Positions 12,371 to 23,942 of a DNA stretch of 64,000 bases are shown here, in pieces. A program made the position numbers and the translations under genes. Position 1 is the stretch's first letter. Each line of letters opens with the position of its first letter. The DNA comes from Heterocephalus glaber (taxonomy: Eukaryota > Chordata > Mammalia > Rodentia > Bathyergidae). The stretch spans positions 1,241,433-1,305,432 of the forward strand of contig NW_004624805.1 in the NCBI RefSeq assembly GCF_000247695.1, written 5' to 3'. The notes under the pieces were generated by a model. The model saw nothing but the letters and a program-made list of their open reading frames with translations. It was not told the origin of the DNA and did not search any database.

Positions 12371-13200
12371 CTCGCAGTGTGGGTGGCACCTCGCGTGCTG
12401 AGAGGGACACCCGGTCCTCGAAGCCCAGTGGGCCGCGCCCCGCAGCGGCTCTCAGCGGCCTTGGCGACAGGAGGAGCGGGAGGAGCAGGGTGCTGGCTTC
12501 CCCAGGGCGCTCGGGAGGGGTGAGGGTGTGTTCCTCAGTCCTGGGGAGACGAGGGGGAGCAGGAGGAGAGGAAGGAAGAGAACGACAGCAACGTCGCCGG
12601 TAGAGCCTTACTAGTCTTTGAGTAGGGCAACCTAACAGGCATCAAAGGATTTTTAAAATGTGTTTTATGTTGAATTGTATATGTTAAGGAATTTCAGCAA
12701 GTCTGCGGAGGCAAAAGGAGGGTCAGTCCGCTGCACAGGACTCCCTGAGCTGGTCTCCCTGAAGTGTGCAGCGCACCAGGTGGGGTCCAAAGGGCTTCGT
12801 GCGGGGGTCTCCGGCTGCCCGGTCCTCTCCAGCTGCCCTCCTGCCGGCGCTCAGAGGGCGCGCTCTGCACAGAGCCGGGGCTCCACAGCCTGTTGCCCGT
12901 CGTGACAGCGCGGCACTCACGGAGTGCAGAGGGGGTGGAAGCATGAACGGGCTGTCCTTTTGTATTGGAAGGAAATTCAGTTTAATCATTCCTCGTCCGA
13001 ACACGGTGCGGTTCCACCGGAGCTGCTGTTAGGGCCAAGGCTGTTCCACTGGCCTGGAAGCAGCGGAGCGCAGTGCAGGCCCGGCCGCTCAGGCTCCGAG
13101 CCCTGCACACCGCTGCCCCATCCGCCACGCACACCCGGAGGTTGATTCCCCAAGGACTCCACGTCGACCGTGATGCTCCTGCTCGCCTGGAGGGTTGCAT
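12371..13200. promoter_or_regulatory. CpG-island-like region
   Basis: By eye about 20 CpGs lie in 12371-12601 and about 33 in 12780-13200, separated by a short AT-rich gap (12602-12770). For 12990-13195 my rough count gives 18 CpGs in about 205 bases, GC near 66% and an observed/expected ratio near 0.8, which would pass usual CpG-island limits. Open frames on both strands are expected in such sequence and none is recognisable. It could be a promoter of a gene or non-coding RNA, an orphan CpG island, or merely GC-rich DNA. Confidence 0.5.
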
Positions 13201-13458
13201 TGCTGGCAGGGCTGCCCTGCTGTCCGGTCCCTCCGGCCCTGTCCCCACTTTGGACACCGCGCTGCCCACGGGTCCCAGCCGAGGCTCGAGCTTTCCACAC
13301 CGAGCATGTGCTCCCTCTGCCGCCCAGGCCGAGCCTCCTTCCTCAGGGCCTGCATCTCTAGGTCCTCTGTTCTGCAGTCATCTCAGAGCACTTGCTGGGA
13401 CAGGAGCCGGGGGACCTGCTCCCTCCTCCCCAGCCCTCCCCAGAGCGCAGGAAACTTA

Positions 13459-13650
13459 ATTCTTTTCACACCAGGGACTGGGTCCAAGGTCTCCCCCGTG
13501 CCAGGCCAGTGCTCTATCACTGAGCTACATTCCTAGCCCTTTTCATCTTTAAATTTTGAGACAGCATCTTGCTAAGTTGCTCAGGGTGACCTTGAACTTG
13601 CGATCCTCTTGACCTCCCAAGTGGCTGATATGAGCCACCCAGTCTGGCTT
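13459..13650 (-). mobile_element. B1-dID SINE
   Basis: Inverted ID part (accagggactgggtccaagg ... ctatcactgagctacattc) followed by inverted B1 (ttttgagacagcatcttgc ... ggctgatatgagccaccc). Diverged, no clear flanking duplication. Confidence 0.75.
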
Positions 13651-14700
13651 GCAAATTAATTTTTTATGATTAACACGCCACTTAGTCATAGAATCCAGCC
13701 ACAACCTCTTGTGCTATCTATTTTTTTTTATGAAAGGTTTAGCTCAGAAAGCATTTCAGTTTCTCTGTACCAGGGCCGTGACTGACTCTTTCTCAGTAAC
13801 TTGACATGTTTTGCCTGTGGTAGATTCGCTCAATAGACATGTCTTGTATGGATGAATGTTCCTTGCATGGATGAATTAATTAATCTATAATTAATTAATG
13901 GGTTGATTTTATTAAAACACAGTGTCAGAGGCTACTGTACCTGATTTTTCCCACCGTAGATCCGACAGTAGTGTTCCAAGCTCAGCTGTCTCTCCAGAGG
14001 AGGAGCTGCAGCAGGTGCAGTCACCCTGAGCTCAACATCTAGGCATTTTATAACCATGGCAACTACCACACCTGGAGCCACATCACCGCCTAGGCTGTCA
14101 TCCCATAGCTTGGGGGTCTGTGCCTCCGGGAGCCCAGGCCCGGGGGCTTCTGATTTTCGAAGGCAGAGTAAATGAGTGAAAATATTCCCCTGTGCTCCCG
14201 GAGGAGAGCGTGCCAGGTGAAACCAGCCGGTTACACAAAGACAATGCTGCCTGACTCCACTCCTGTGAGACCCTGGCATAGTCAGGTCCGTGGACACAGG
14301 AAGAGAACAGTGATGGCCCAGGGCTGGGAAGGGGCAAAGGGAGATGTTGTTTAATGGGTACTGAGCTTCAGTTTTGCCAGGTGAATTGCACAAGGTGAGG
14401 TGCTTGACTCTACTAATCTGTAGGCTGAAAAACCGTCAACGTGCTGGATTTTATTCCATGTGTATTTTACCATTTAAAAAAAAATTTTAAAATAACCCCT
14501 AAAGTAAAAAAGTAACTGCTTATGAGAGAATTCTGAGAAATATGTTTGGCAGATTAAAATAATTTCAACAATGGCCCCCCCAAAAATAAACGTATGTAAT
14601 GTTTATTCATGTAACCAAGGGCTGCACAGTTATTTTTCAAAGAAATCTTGACTATAGCACAGGTGACCACATAGGCCTTCCCTGGAATATCTTCTGATCT
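13651..14700. other. No gene recognised; homeodomain-type AT palindrome
   Basis: AT-rich at both ends. At 13875-13899 two copies of ATTAATTAAT are separated by ctata, a run of TAAT core motifs typical of homeodomain binding. Open frames at 13932-14393 minus (153 codons) have no recognisable domain. Confidence 0.45.
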
Positions 14701-15607
14701 TGTCCTTTTAAAATAATATATGCACACTTCCTTCAGTTGTCCAAAATGTTTATTTCTGCCTCTGTTCTTGAGTCATTTAACAAGGAGAGAATGAACTTGC
14801 AGATAACTTTGTAGTTTATAAAGTCTCTCATGTTTGCTGGTTTCAAAGACAGGAATATCTTCAACACCTCATTTCCATGTTTGATCATAGCATCAAGGAT
14901 TATTTCATTTCCTTTTTTGTGAATTCTTTCATTCTTTTTTTATGAACCAGTTCCTCCTTCTAATTTAGACAAACAGTTCCTGGTTCATCAAGTCCTTCTT
15001 ATGCATACATTTCAAAGCAGTGAGTGTGTGTACATGGTTTTCTCACACATCTACTGTTAGTAATGGGTTTCAGGGCCTCATAGATAATTCAGCAATAGAG
15101 AAAGAACATTAGTGAGAAGCAGAAATAGGGAACATTTTAGGCCTTACATTGAGCAGCTCACACCAATTATTGACGAATTTTCCTGGCAGTTTAGACACAA
15201 AAGAAGCACATTGGATTAAATTTTATTTTCCAGCAGTAGAATAAACTCAGATGTAAGTGCCCTTAAAAAACAATGCCAGGGCACTTGAGGTCAGTAACAG
15301 GAACACTCTACTTCTGCTCTCTTCACAAGTGCATTTTTTTTTACCTTCCCTTGAAACATTAACTTCCCATCCTTCTGTTACTTTCTTCTCCTTTGCACAA
15401 CTTTCACTTTCTTTATAACTTTCATCACACAGTGACCCAAACAGGAGATCATTTAATAGGGAGCTGAATACAAGAATAAATGAATGCTTCGTTCTCAGTC
15501 TTTGCAGAGAATCGTGTCTCAGGACGGGAGCTTCTGAGAAGCCTCTTCTGAGGGTTGCTCTTGGAGGCCTTCGCTCTACCAGCAGCTCCCGGCCCCTGTG
15601 TGTCCTT
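14701..15607 (-). other. Coding-like but broken minus-strand stretch, unidentified
   Basis: Read on the minus strand, a frame without ATG stays open for about 119 codons from 15607 down to about 15250 (it includes CDESYKESESCAKEKK). A second block after stops contains VSKLPGKFVNNWCELL, and a third, shifted frame of about 66 codons (14932-14736) contains KHGNEVLKIFLSLKPANM and ends at TGA. Stops and at least one frameshift separate them. An AATAAA-type signal lies downstream at about 14602. The pieces look like a decayed gene or pseudogene, but I cannot name a family and chance is possible. Confidence 0.25.
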
Positions 15608-15712
15608 CAATCCAGAAAGTGCGTGAATATTTACTGTTCCGAAGGCAGCGCGCTTGGAATATCAGACCTCATCCAAGCCTGGGGAGCCCTGCAGTTAGAA
15701 TGAAGGTAGCAG

Positions 15713-15805
15713 GGGCCGGGGATTTAGCTCAGTGGTTCCGCCGCCTGCCTTGCAAGCAGAAGGATCTGAGTTCAATCCCCGGTACCAAAAAAAAAAAAAA
15801 GAGAG
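15713..15805 (+). mobile_element. Youngest-looking tRNA-like ID-type SINE
   Basis: Nearly intact element with A box tagctcagtgg, B box agttcaatccc, ggtacc end and a 14-base A tail running into gagagag. It is flanked by a perfect 16-bp target-site duplication, agaatgaaggtagcag, at 15697-15712 and 15806-15821. Perfect flanks suggest a recent insertion. Confidence 0.92.
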
Positions 15806-15821
15806 AGAATGAAGGTAGCAG

Positions 15822-16689
15822 CCTTGCACGGGTGAAACAGATCAATACAAGATTGGATATGAACAGTAAAGTGCTACATTGGATACAATCAAGGAGATGC
15901 CAACACGGCCAACCTTATCAATAAGTCGGAAGGCTGTGGGAAGTGAGGTGGTCCACAAAGATCAGGGAAGGTCCCGTGGCAACCAGGGACATGGGGCCGC
16001 GAGGCTTTTGGGGACTTTGCTCCTCCTCCTTCCTGCTTTCCTCGTTGTGTTTGGTTGTGTTCCCACAGAGCCATTCCCTCTATTGGTCCTAGCTCATTTT
16101 CTTCCTGCCCTCTAGGAATCCATTCTTTCATTTCCTTAGCACAAACTTGGGAGGCATATTTTTATCTTCTATTGTTTTTTATGGAGTGACCCCCACAGAG
16201 TGCAGAGTGCATATGTTCCTTCTCTAAGGCTGCTTTAAACAAAGCATTTCTTCATTCTTTCTTTTTGCTAAGTAGGACCATCTGCTTTGATTACGTCTTC
16301 TTTGATTACGCTCTTGATGAAGAGGTACAAGTGTGAGTTGGGACAGATTCTCCTTGGAACAGCAGCGAAGGTCTCCGTGGGTGTTCATTAAGGCACTGTT
16401 CCAATTTACACACTTCCAGCTACATGACCACATTTGCCAGAGGGCCTGAGCCTCGGACTGCACCCACCTCACTAGTGTATGCTCCAGGATACAAGGGACT
16501 TCTCCGGACTTTGGACAGATTCTGTGACTAATGCTTCCAAAGATTTTCTGAATAGTCAGCCCAAGTGCATGTAATTAATACCACAAAATCCAACCCATGC
16601 ACTAAGGCTAAATTATCATATATAACTTCAGACATGTTTTTAAATGTATTTCTCTGAAAATAGAGCTGAAACCAAGGAGAGAGCCTGGC
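15822..16689. other. No gene recognised
   Basis: Unique-looking sequence with only short open frames. Confidence 0.45.
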
Positions 16690-17390
16690 CTCACTCATAA
16701 GAGAAACGCAAATTCAAGCTGCTCTGAAACACTATTTCTCACTATCAGAGGGGCAAACATCCAAAAGTCTGGAAATAAACTATTGGTGAGACTGCAAAGA
16801 ATTAGGCCTTTCCAAAAATCACTGGTAAGAATGCAAAATGGTACAGCCCTGGAGAGGGATTTGACAACATACATAGCAAAATAACATCTGCAATTTACCC
16901 TTTGGCCCACTTCAAGAGATCTATCCCTAAGCTTGATTGGCAAAAACACATAAACACATATCCATAAGATTATTCATCATGGTAGCCAAAAAAGTGCAAC
17001 TTGAAACAACCCCATTGCCTGTTGATATGTGTCTGGGTAAATAAACTGTGATCCAACTACAGGAAGGAGTCTCGTAGCTCTGAAAAAGCATGAGCAGCGT
17101 CTGTGTGTATCACTGCGGAATGGTTTCTAGCATATGTTGTTACACAAGAGACTGAAGTGGGGAAGTGTCCACTGTTTCCTAGAAGAAAGTTAGAAATAGT
17201 GATGTTTTTAAAATACAGCAGAGGTCCCCAATTATACACAAGGACACAGTGGTTACCTTAGGGAAATGAGGGACTAAGTGGATGAGACCATGATGGAAGC
17301 TATGAGCTTTGACTATACTTTGTTTCATGGATTTAGAATTATGTAAACATGGTACATAATTACTAAAATATTAACATCAAATAAATTCCC
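16690..17390 (+). mobile_element. L1 (mammalian L1M type) 3' end
   Basis: Runs in the known order of an L1 3' end: acgcaaattcaagctgctc, caccaatcag-like tatcagaggggcaaac, gtaagaatgcaaaatggtac, gagagggatttgacaacat, tgatatgtgtctgggtaaat, and an AT-rich tail. It covers the end of ORF2 and the 3' UTR. It is highly diverged and carries no open frame, so it is a dead, old copy. Confidence 0.75.
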
Positions 17391-17854
17391 CATAGATATT
17401 AAACAATATAGCATAAACTTAGGTATGTATCCAGTTGCTGGAATAAACTCACAGAAAGGAACTATTTAAATCAACTATTAAGTCAGCAATTTTATTATAC
17501 AATCTAATATACAATTTTATTATACAAAGCGAACAAGAAAAAGATTAAAATATTGCCCATCAGTTTGGGGCAGGAAGCGCTGCTCTGTTATTCTGAGGCT
17601 ATTGCGTGAATGTGAATGTAAAGCAAATAAGTAGCATGTTTGGTGGCACTGAGAGCTGGGTTTTTGTCATGGGAGAGAAAGAAGATTCGTGAGACTAAGA
17701 GATACTTTCTATCCTGAGTCTAAATCCAAAACATCAGCAAAAATTTATGACATAATTTATACTTAAAATGCCCAGTTTGGTCCCTCAAAAGCTCCTAGAA
17801 ACAACCAATACAGTAGTAATATTATTCTTACTTCCCAGATTGTGAAGTCTACAT
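17391..17854. other. AT-rich stretch, nothing recognised
   Basis: AT-rich sequence with a short local duplication (tatacaatctaatatacaat...tatacaaag) at about 17496-17527. It may be part of the preceding old retrotransposon. Confidence 0.4.
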
Positions 17855-18004
17855 ATACTATTTCTCACTGAGAAGAGATGGTCCCCTCAGAACCAGGGAA
17901 ACTATACCATGGACTGGAACTCTAAAGCCAGGAGCCGAAACAAACCTTGCCTCCTTTTCAGATGATCACCTCAGGCATTTGTTACTGCGATGGAATGCTA
18001 GCAC
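17855..18004 (+). mobile_element. MaLR-like LTR 3' end
   Basis: Ends with ccgaaacaaaccttgcctcc, cagatgatcacctcaggc and gatggaatgctagcacag, matching in order the LTR end seen inverted at 19666. Confidence 0.55.
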
Positions 18005-18360
18005 AGCAGTGCCATGAAGAGCCCATCTATTCCTTCCCTCCCAGGGAGTTGGCAGTGTTGTCTGACACAACTGTTAGGGTTGTGTCAGTCTCAGACACCA
18101 TTCATTGCGATGATTCCCATTTCCACAATCAGGCAAGTTGATCACCCATTAAGGTAACAATCCATGGACTGAAACACATCGCATTTTCTTAAATCTATTA
18201 ATTAATAATGATACTTTAAATAAACTCATTATTCACCTTTGGATGTTGCTAAGGAACTCTTCTGAAAAGTGGTGAATAATGGAGGAGTTTCCTGTCAACT
18301 ATGTGATAAATTCCAAGGGAATGACAGGATGAGAATGACATTTGCAACTCTTAAGGAATT

Positions 18361-18830
18361 AATGGGGGCAGACAGCGATCGCTAGCAGATGATGACATCA
18401 CAAAAAAGAGAAAGGCAGACGTCGTGTGACTCTGGGTTGGAGGAGACACCACCAGTGTGGAAGTCATGGAAGGGAACACAGGATAGAGGAGGGTACAGAC
18501 GCCACATGACTCCAGTCAGCCACACTCAAACTGCAGGAAGCCGTACAGCCAAATGCCCAGAGAGTTCAAGGAGGTTTGCAAGAAAGAGGAAGAGACAGAG
18601 CAGAGACCCACAGGATAAAAGAGCATTGAGACAAACAATCAAACGCTGGTTGTTATTTATGGACTTTATTTGGATCCTGCTTCAGACAAACAGCTTGAAA
18701 AATGCACACCAGAATCGAAGAATTCTAAGCACTATTTGATAACATTAATGAAGAAAAATGCACACAGAGAATCGAAGAATTTGAAGCACTATTTGATAAC
18801 ATTAATAAACTACTGTTTAACTGCAAGAAA
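18361..18830 (+). repeat. Unclassified old repeat with 56-bp tandem duplication
   Basis: The stretch from gatgatgacatcacaaaa on, with the word ggatcctgcttcagacaaac, resembles the 3' part of an ancient interspersed repeat, possibly L1M-like. Units 18697-18752 and 18753-18808 are a tandem duplication of 56 bp (both contain aatcgaagaatt and gcactatttgataacattaa) with few differences. The plus-strand frame 18389-18739 over it has no known domain. Confidence 0.5.
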
Positions 18831-19665
18831 AGCACTATGTTTGATTTCTTTAAATCCCTACCTTTTACAGATATAACCTACATTATAAATGACTTATTAA
18901 TTTATGTAATATATCCTTATCTATTTATGCATCATATGTTTTATTAGAGACTAGAGAAATGCCTATCTAACACACTTTATTGCTTAAACATGTTAGTCTC
19001 AAGTTTATAAAAGAACAGTAAATTTTATGGGTCTCCTGAAGCCCAAAGGAAACAAGCGATGATGAAAGTCAATTTAATGCTTACTAGGACCCCCTCCCTG
19101 GGGCCAGGCCCAGGCCCCAAGTGCAGTGATGGGGAAGTGAACCCCCAAGCTGAGCCTGGGGCTTGGAACAGCATACAGTGAGTGGAGACCTGGAAGAGGC
19201 TGTGCCCAGCAGTCCTGCCCACAGAGGGATGAGCTTAGCGAGACTGGGCTCAGATCCGCAAGCCTACCCGAAGCCCTTGAGTCATCTCAGGATAGTTCCC
19301 AGCACAGCACCCACGCCACACTCAGGGAGCAATCTTTAAAGACAGCTGCTCTGTGAGGATTTGTTTTCCCCTCCCAGGAGGAGCGCAGACAGCAAGAGCC
19401 CAGTACGAAGTTGAGTGACATGACATCACCATCTTCCTAGGTCCACAAGGGTCAGCTGCCAGTGCTTTTCCATCCTTCAGCCTCTGCATTCTGAGTCCTG
19501 GGACTGCCCCCGGGCACAACAGTGGTCAGGGCAAGTCTTGTAGCTGACTCTCATCCTCAGCTTTCTGCACGGTTCAGGCTGGATCACAGCATTTCAGGTA
19601 CAAGACTGAGTAGGTCTACTGTCAAGCCCTGGGGAAGGGAAGGATTAGTTGGGCTCTTTATGGCA
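18831..19665. other. No gene recognised
   Basis: AT-rich to about 19020, then GC-moderate. Short open frames only. Confidence 0.4.
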
Positions 19666-20052
19666 TTGCTGTGTTAGCATTCCGTCACCTCACTGTAACC
19701 TGAGGTAATCATCCTAAAAGGAGGAAAGGTTTGTTTCAGCTCACAGTTTCAGAGGTTCCAGTCCATGGTCACTTGGGCCTGTAAATTTTGGGTCTCTGGC
19801 AACACAGCACAGCATGGCAGGAATATGTGGCAGAAGGGGCCTGTTTATCTCATGGCAACTAGGAAATGAAAGAGAGAGATATGAAGAGGCCAGGATTCCA
19901 ATATCTTCTTCAAGGCCACGCCCCCAGTGACCTAACTTCCTCCCACTAGGTCCCACCTCCTAAAGGTTCCACTGCCTCCCAGTAATGCCCAGGCTGGGGA
20001 CAAAGCCTTCAGCATGAGGACCTTTAGGGAACATTTAAGATCCAAACCATAA
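19666..20052 (-). mobile_element. MaLR-like LTR
   Basis: On the plus strand it begins with the inverted LTR end (gttagcattccgtcacctc, then gaggtaatcatcctaaaagg), passes gtttgtttcagctcacagt and ccacgcccccagtgacctaa, and ends near agatccaaaccataac. The ends match the family seen at 17855 in the opposite orientation. Confidence 0.65.
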
Positions 20053-20456
20053 CTGTTACCTTCCCTTTCTGGGAGTTAACTATCTGGGACAAAAGGCAGA
20101 TTGTTTGGAAAGCAGGTCAGGGCTCTGGACTTGAAGTGGTTACACTGGCAGACACAGGTTGGTGTGGCTGGCGGCAGGAGCCTCTGGACAGGAGAGTGAG
20201 TGCCACAGTGTAGACCTTGGCGAACCTAGAGCACAGAAAATAAAATGGGAAAAACCTTGTCGTTTTCCCGTGTTTGCTCTCATTCACAAGGAGAAAGAAT
20301 CAGAACCCCACTCTCTTGTGTGTACAGCTAGTTGTCTTTAGCCTAATAGGAATTGTTGAGAATTTGTAATTCTTATAGCTTTGAGTGGGTTCTGTCAGTC
20401 TAAATTCATCACTTCAGTGTAGTCTTCATGGCATTTGGAGGGCAAATCACCTATCG
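20053..20456. other. No gene recognised
   Basis: Unique-looking sequence between an LTR and a simple repeat. Confidence 0.4.
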
Positions 20457-20590
20457 TTTATTATTGTTATTATTATTATTAAAATTATTATTGAAAAATG
20501 AGAGTGAAAGGAAAGAAGGAGGGAAAGAGGAAGGGGAAAGAGGCAGGGAGGGAAGAAAGGAAGAAGCCAGGGAGAGAGGAAGGGAGGGCA
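20457..20590. repeat. (TTA)n followed by GA-rich tract
   Basis: An interrupted TTA repeat (20457-20491) is followed by a purine tract of ggaa, gaagg and gggaaag words to about 20590. The Lys/Glu/Arg-rich plus-strand frame here is an artefact. Confidence 0.85.
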
Positions 20591-22489
20591 AATTCCTCGT
20601 GATGGTCCACCTACCCACTGCAGTGAAGACCTGGTCCCGGAGAGTGGGCAGATGAGGGCAGGGGTCCCTCAGGGTCTGCCTTTGCTTGGCAATTGGATCC
20701 TAATTAGAAGCGGATACTGGACGTCACCACAGCAATTAGGCTTATATCCAGCCCCATGTGCTACAGGGTAAGGGCCACTCAATACTTGCGTGGACGGAAT
20801 AGGGCAGATGTTTATTCTCCTTCCTGAACAGGCAGTCCACGGCTAGGCACGCTGGGACTCCCAGGGGTCCCGTGGTCACCAGAGCCCCAGGCCTCCGGCT
20901 CTGCAGCTCTGCCACCATTACCTCGTCCGTGTCCCCTACTTGGGGTCCCAGCAGGGCGTCGTATCCCAGGATGCAGTGGGGAGGAAAAGGGAAAGGTTGC
21001 ACCCCGCTGACTTCAGGAGACTGCACTGACGCGGCACGGGCACAGTAGTTACCCATCAGTCCGAGCAAGGAAGCGTTTGTGGGAGCTTTCACATCAACGG
21101 CGCGGCGGGGCTCCTCAGAGTGCACATTTTGGCACCAGAAGCCAACTGGAGCCTTGAGGCTGACTCTGGTGTCGCTGCAGCATCGGCTTCCGTGGCCTCT
21201 GCTGCGGACCAGCGCCCTCCCTGTGACTGGGCCACATCAACAGAGGCTCAGGACAAGACCAGGGACGAACGACACCGAGTAGAGCCAACATCGACTCCTG
21301 TGCTCCTCCCTCCAACGTTTTCAAGAGCACTTTTTAAAAGTGCTCTTGTTTTTCCAGAGGCTACGTTTTGAGTTCTGGAAAATAAAGTTTCAGGGAGTAG
21401 CAGTGACAGGTTGCCCTGCCTGAAACCTCCCGTGCCTATAATCATTGTACCAGATACAACTGGGAGCTAATTTCGTATTTCCTGCATATCATATTGGAAA
21501 ATTGAGCTGTCAGATCCACTTAAGGGATACATGCCAAAATGAGCGTGCCCAACCCCTGCTCTTTTCAATACATTTCTGTGGGACTTTTCCTCACGGTCTT
21601 CAAGGCTTAATCATGTTGTACCAGAAGCCAAATTCATCTCATTGAGCAGGCTTTTGAAATCCAGATATTTTCTGTGTGTAAACAGGGGAAACGATGGCCA
21701 AGGGAGAGCTCCTGTGAGTTATCCTCTCCGTGTAAAGTCCCTAACTCCCAGAGCTTCTTAAATTGCAGATTCTGATACAGGCCAATGTCTTGGGGCCTGA
21801 GAGGCTCAACTGGGGCCTCAGCACCCACGCCTTGCCACACCTGTGTACCCAGAAGCTTGGTTAGAAGCAGCGAGCAGTGCACTCTCCAGTCTGTCTCTCC
21901 CCAGAGATGAAGGCACCCGCTGTGAATTCGTATCCAGAAGCCTTGTGGCTGGAACGAGGACCTGTCACTTATCAAAGGCTCTTCCAACCTGTGTTCTTTT
22001 CCTTAGCTTTTTCTGAGCTCTTTTGCATTTTGTGTGTCTTAAAAGATGCTTCACAGGGAAGAAATCTACATCTCCTATTCCTCCAAAGCATAGCAGTCTC
22101 TGGACTGGATTTAAACTCAGTCAAAGCAGCTTTATTTTCTGACATGTTTTCTATAAGTGCCCGGGAGACAAATGCTCATCACCTACCTGATGAGAGAGCT
22201 CCTTAAAAGTAGATGAGACAACTTTGATAGGAAGACCAAAAGGTGGAGGAAGGCAGGAGCAGGAACACACTCCTGTGATTTGTTGTGTGAAGAGTTGATG
22301 GCATTATTTATTAGAGATGTGCTGTTTTTTGAGTTAGAGGCCAGACATATTTGAAGGTGGAAGCTCACAAGCTTGGGGACGGTGACCATAGAGACAGACC
22401 CATGAGAACAGGACACGGAGTGAGGAGATACTACGAGAATAAAAGTCTCCAACTCCTGAATACTGTGGCTAGAAGCTATGCTAAGTGGA
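20591..22489. other. No gene recognised
   Basis: Mixed composition, with CpG-richer patches at about 20820-21300. Short open frames without domains. It includes the palindrome at 21322-21348, listed separately. Confidence 0.45.
21322..21348. repeat. Near-perfect 27-bp palindrome
   Basis: Arms CAAGAGCACTTTT and AAAAGTGCTCTTG (13 bp each) are exact inverse complements around a single central T. No terminal repeats of a known mobile element were seen around it. Confidence 0.9.
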
Positions 22490-22660
22490 ATGTGTCTGTG
22501 ATTTCATTTGATGCTCCCGGTAATGCATGTTTCCAGATGAAGGAAACAAAGTTTTTAAAAAATCACACCATTAGCCAAAGTCTCATCTTTGGTAAGTGAT
22601 GGAGCAGGGTTCCAGTTCAAGTCCACTTCACTCCAAAGCTGTCTTCATACCACTACCCCA
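22490..22660 (-). mobile_element. MIR fragment
   Basis: Inverted MIR-like order: tgctcccggtaatgcatgtt, cagatgaaggaaacaaag, catctttggtaagtgatgg, agcagggttccagttcaagt. Weakly conserved. Confidence 0.5.
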
Positions 22661-23054
22661 TACTTTCTGGGGAAGGCAAGAAAGTCAGTGCAGAGCCTGA
22701 GCCCCAGGTCATTTGAACATTGACCAAAGATGTTCAAGTGGACTCCAGAGATGCAGTGGGCCATGAGCATGCATGGTGGGGTCTTGGACACCGTATTCAG
22801 CAGTGTGGACTTCATCCATCAAGTGAGGGAAAGCATTGAGAGCCTTTGGACATTGGAGAGAACAACATGACTTAGACTTAAGATACACTGACAGTTACAG
22901 GGCTGGATTTGTTGGAGCAGAGTCAGGAGCTTAGCGTGACCAGTTTGAAAGCCACTAGAAAAGTCCAGTGACAGCCTCCTGGACTAGGAAAATAAGAATA
23001 GAAAGTAAATTACATTTATAACCAAATAGTTATAAGCGAAGACATACTAACAAG
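22661..23054. other. No gene recognised
   Basis: Unique-looking sequence with nothing identifiable. Confidence 0.4.
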
Positions 23055-23355
23055 TAAGAGCACTAAACTTGGAATTAATCCAAAATGTGAATCTCAATTC
23101 TGGCTGTGTCTTATATTGGCTCTTTAACCTTTGGCATGAAACTTCCTCCTTTGCAAATCAGAATTAATGATATCATTTTTATTAGTGTGTATTGGTTACA
23201 CATGGGTACATGTGTATTATCTCAGAGTATTATGGAAATTAAGATTAAATGGATGATAGCATGGCTGCATTTAGCATTTAGCATAGTTGCCTAGCACAAA
23301 CCTAGTGCTCAATAGACACACACTACTGTGCTGTCGTTGTAATGATTATTAGTAT
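23055..23355 (+). mobile_element. MIR, nearly full length
   Basis: Follows the MIR consensus along its length: gagcactaaacttggaa, ctcaattctggctgtg, ctctttaacctttggcatga, ttatggaaattaagattaaa, agcatagttgcctagcaca, and agtgctcaatagacacacac. Spacing is as in the family; sequence is old and diverged. Confidence 0.75.
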
Positions 23356-23942
23356 TCCTCAGAGCCCTAACCTTTCCTGTCAACCAGAGAACAAGTCTGC
23401 AGAGAATCAGGAAGGTTGAATTTCTTAAATTTTTCGTATGACTTATTTAAACAAAAATTTTCAGAAATTGTATTTCTAACCTTTCTTATGGACTGGAGAT
23501 CTGTGGTGCGAGGCATGATGTCCACAAAGGACACTTTATTCTTTAGGGAACTGAAAAAATGCAAAGCAGCTGAGGCTGCTGTGTTGCTAATGACCCTGGG
23601 GCCCTGTGGGAATCGGCCGCTAGTGTCACGCTCCTGCCTCACTGCTGGGTTAGCACACACTTGGCTGTCTCTCCCGGGACCGTGGCTCCTGGTTAAAACC
23701 TCTTCATACCAGGGGGCTGAGCCCCATGCAAAACCAACTGCCTCAGACTTGTTCTCTGTAAGTGACTTGTCTTTTGTAACTTTGGGGAGAAATATCTAAT
23801 GCTGAGAAGCTTATTTATTTACCCCAGAGTTGCCTAGATTTTTATGAGGCACTTGGATTCTAGTCAACACCTACATCTACAGTAATCTGAACATCTTCGA
23901 GTCTCTCTTTACATAAGAACTGCCACAAAAGAACCTGGTTAA
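23356..23942. other. No gene recognised
   Basis: A plus-strand frame of 127 codons (23416-23799) has no recognisable domain. No repeat identified. Confidence 0.4.

Noticed and set aside
15598..15924. Plus frame containing a run of lysines
   Set aside because: The lysines are the A tail of a SINE and the frame spans the insertion.
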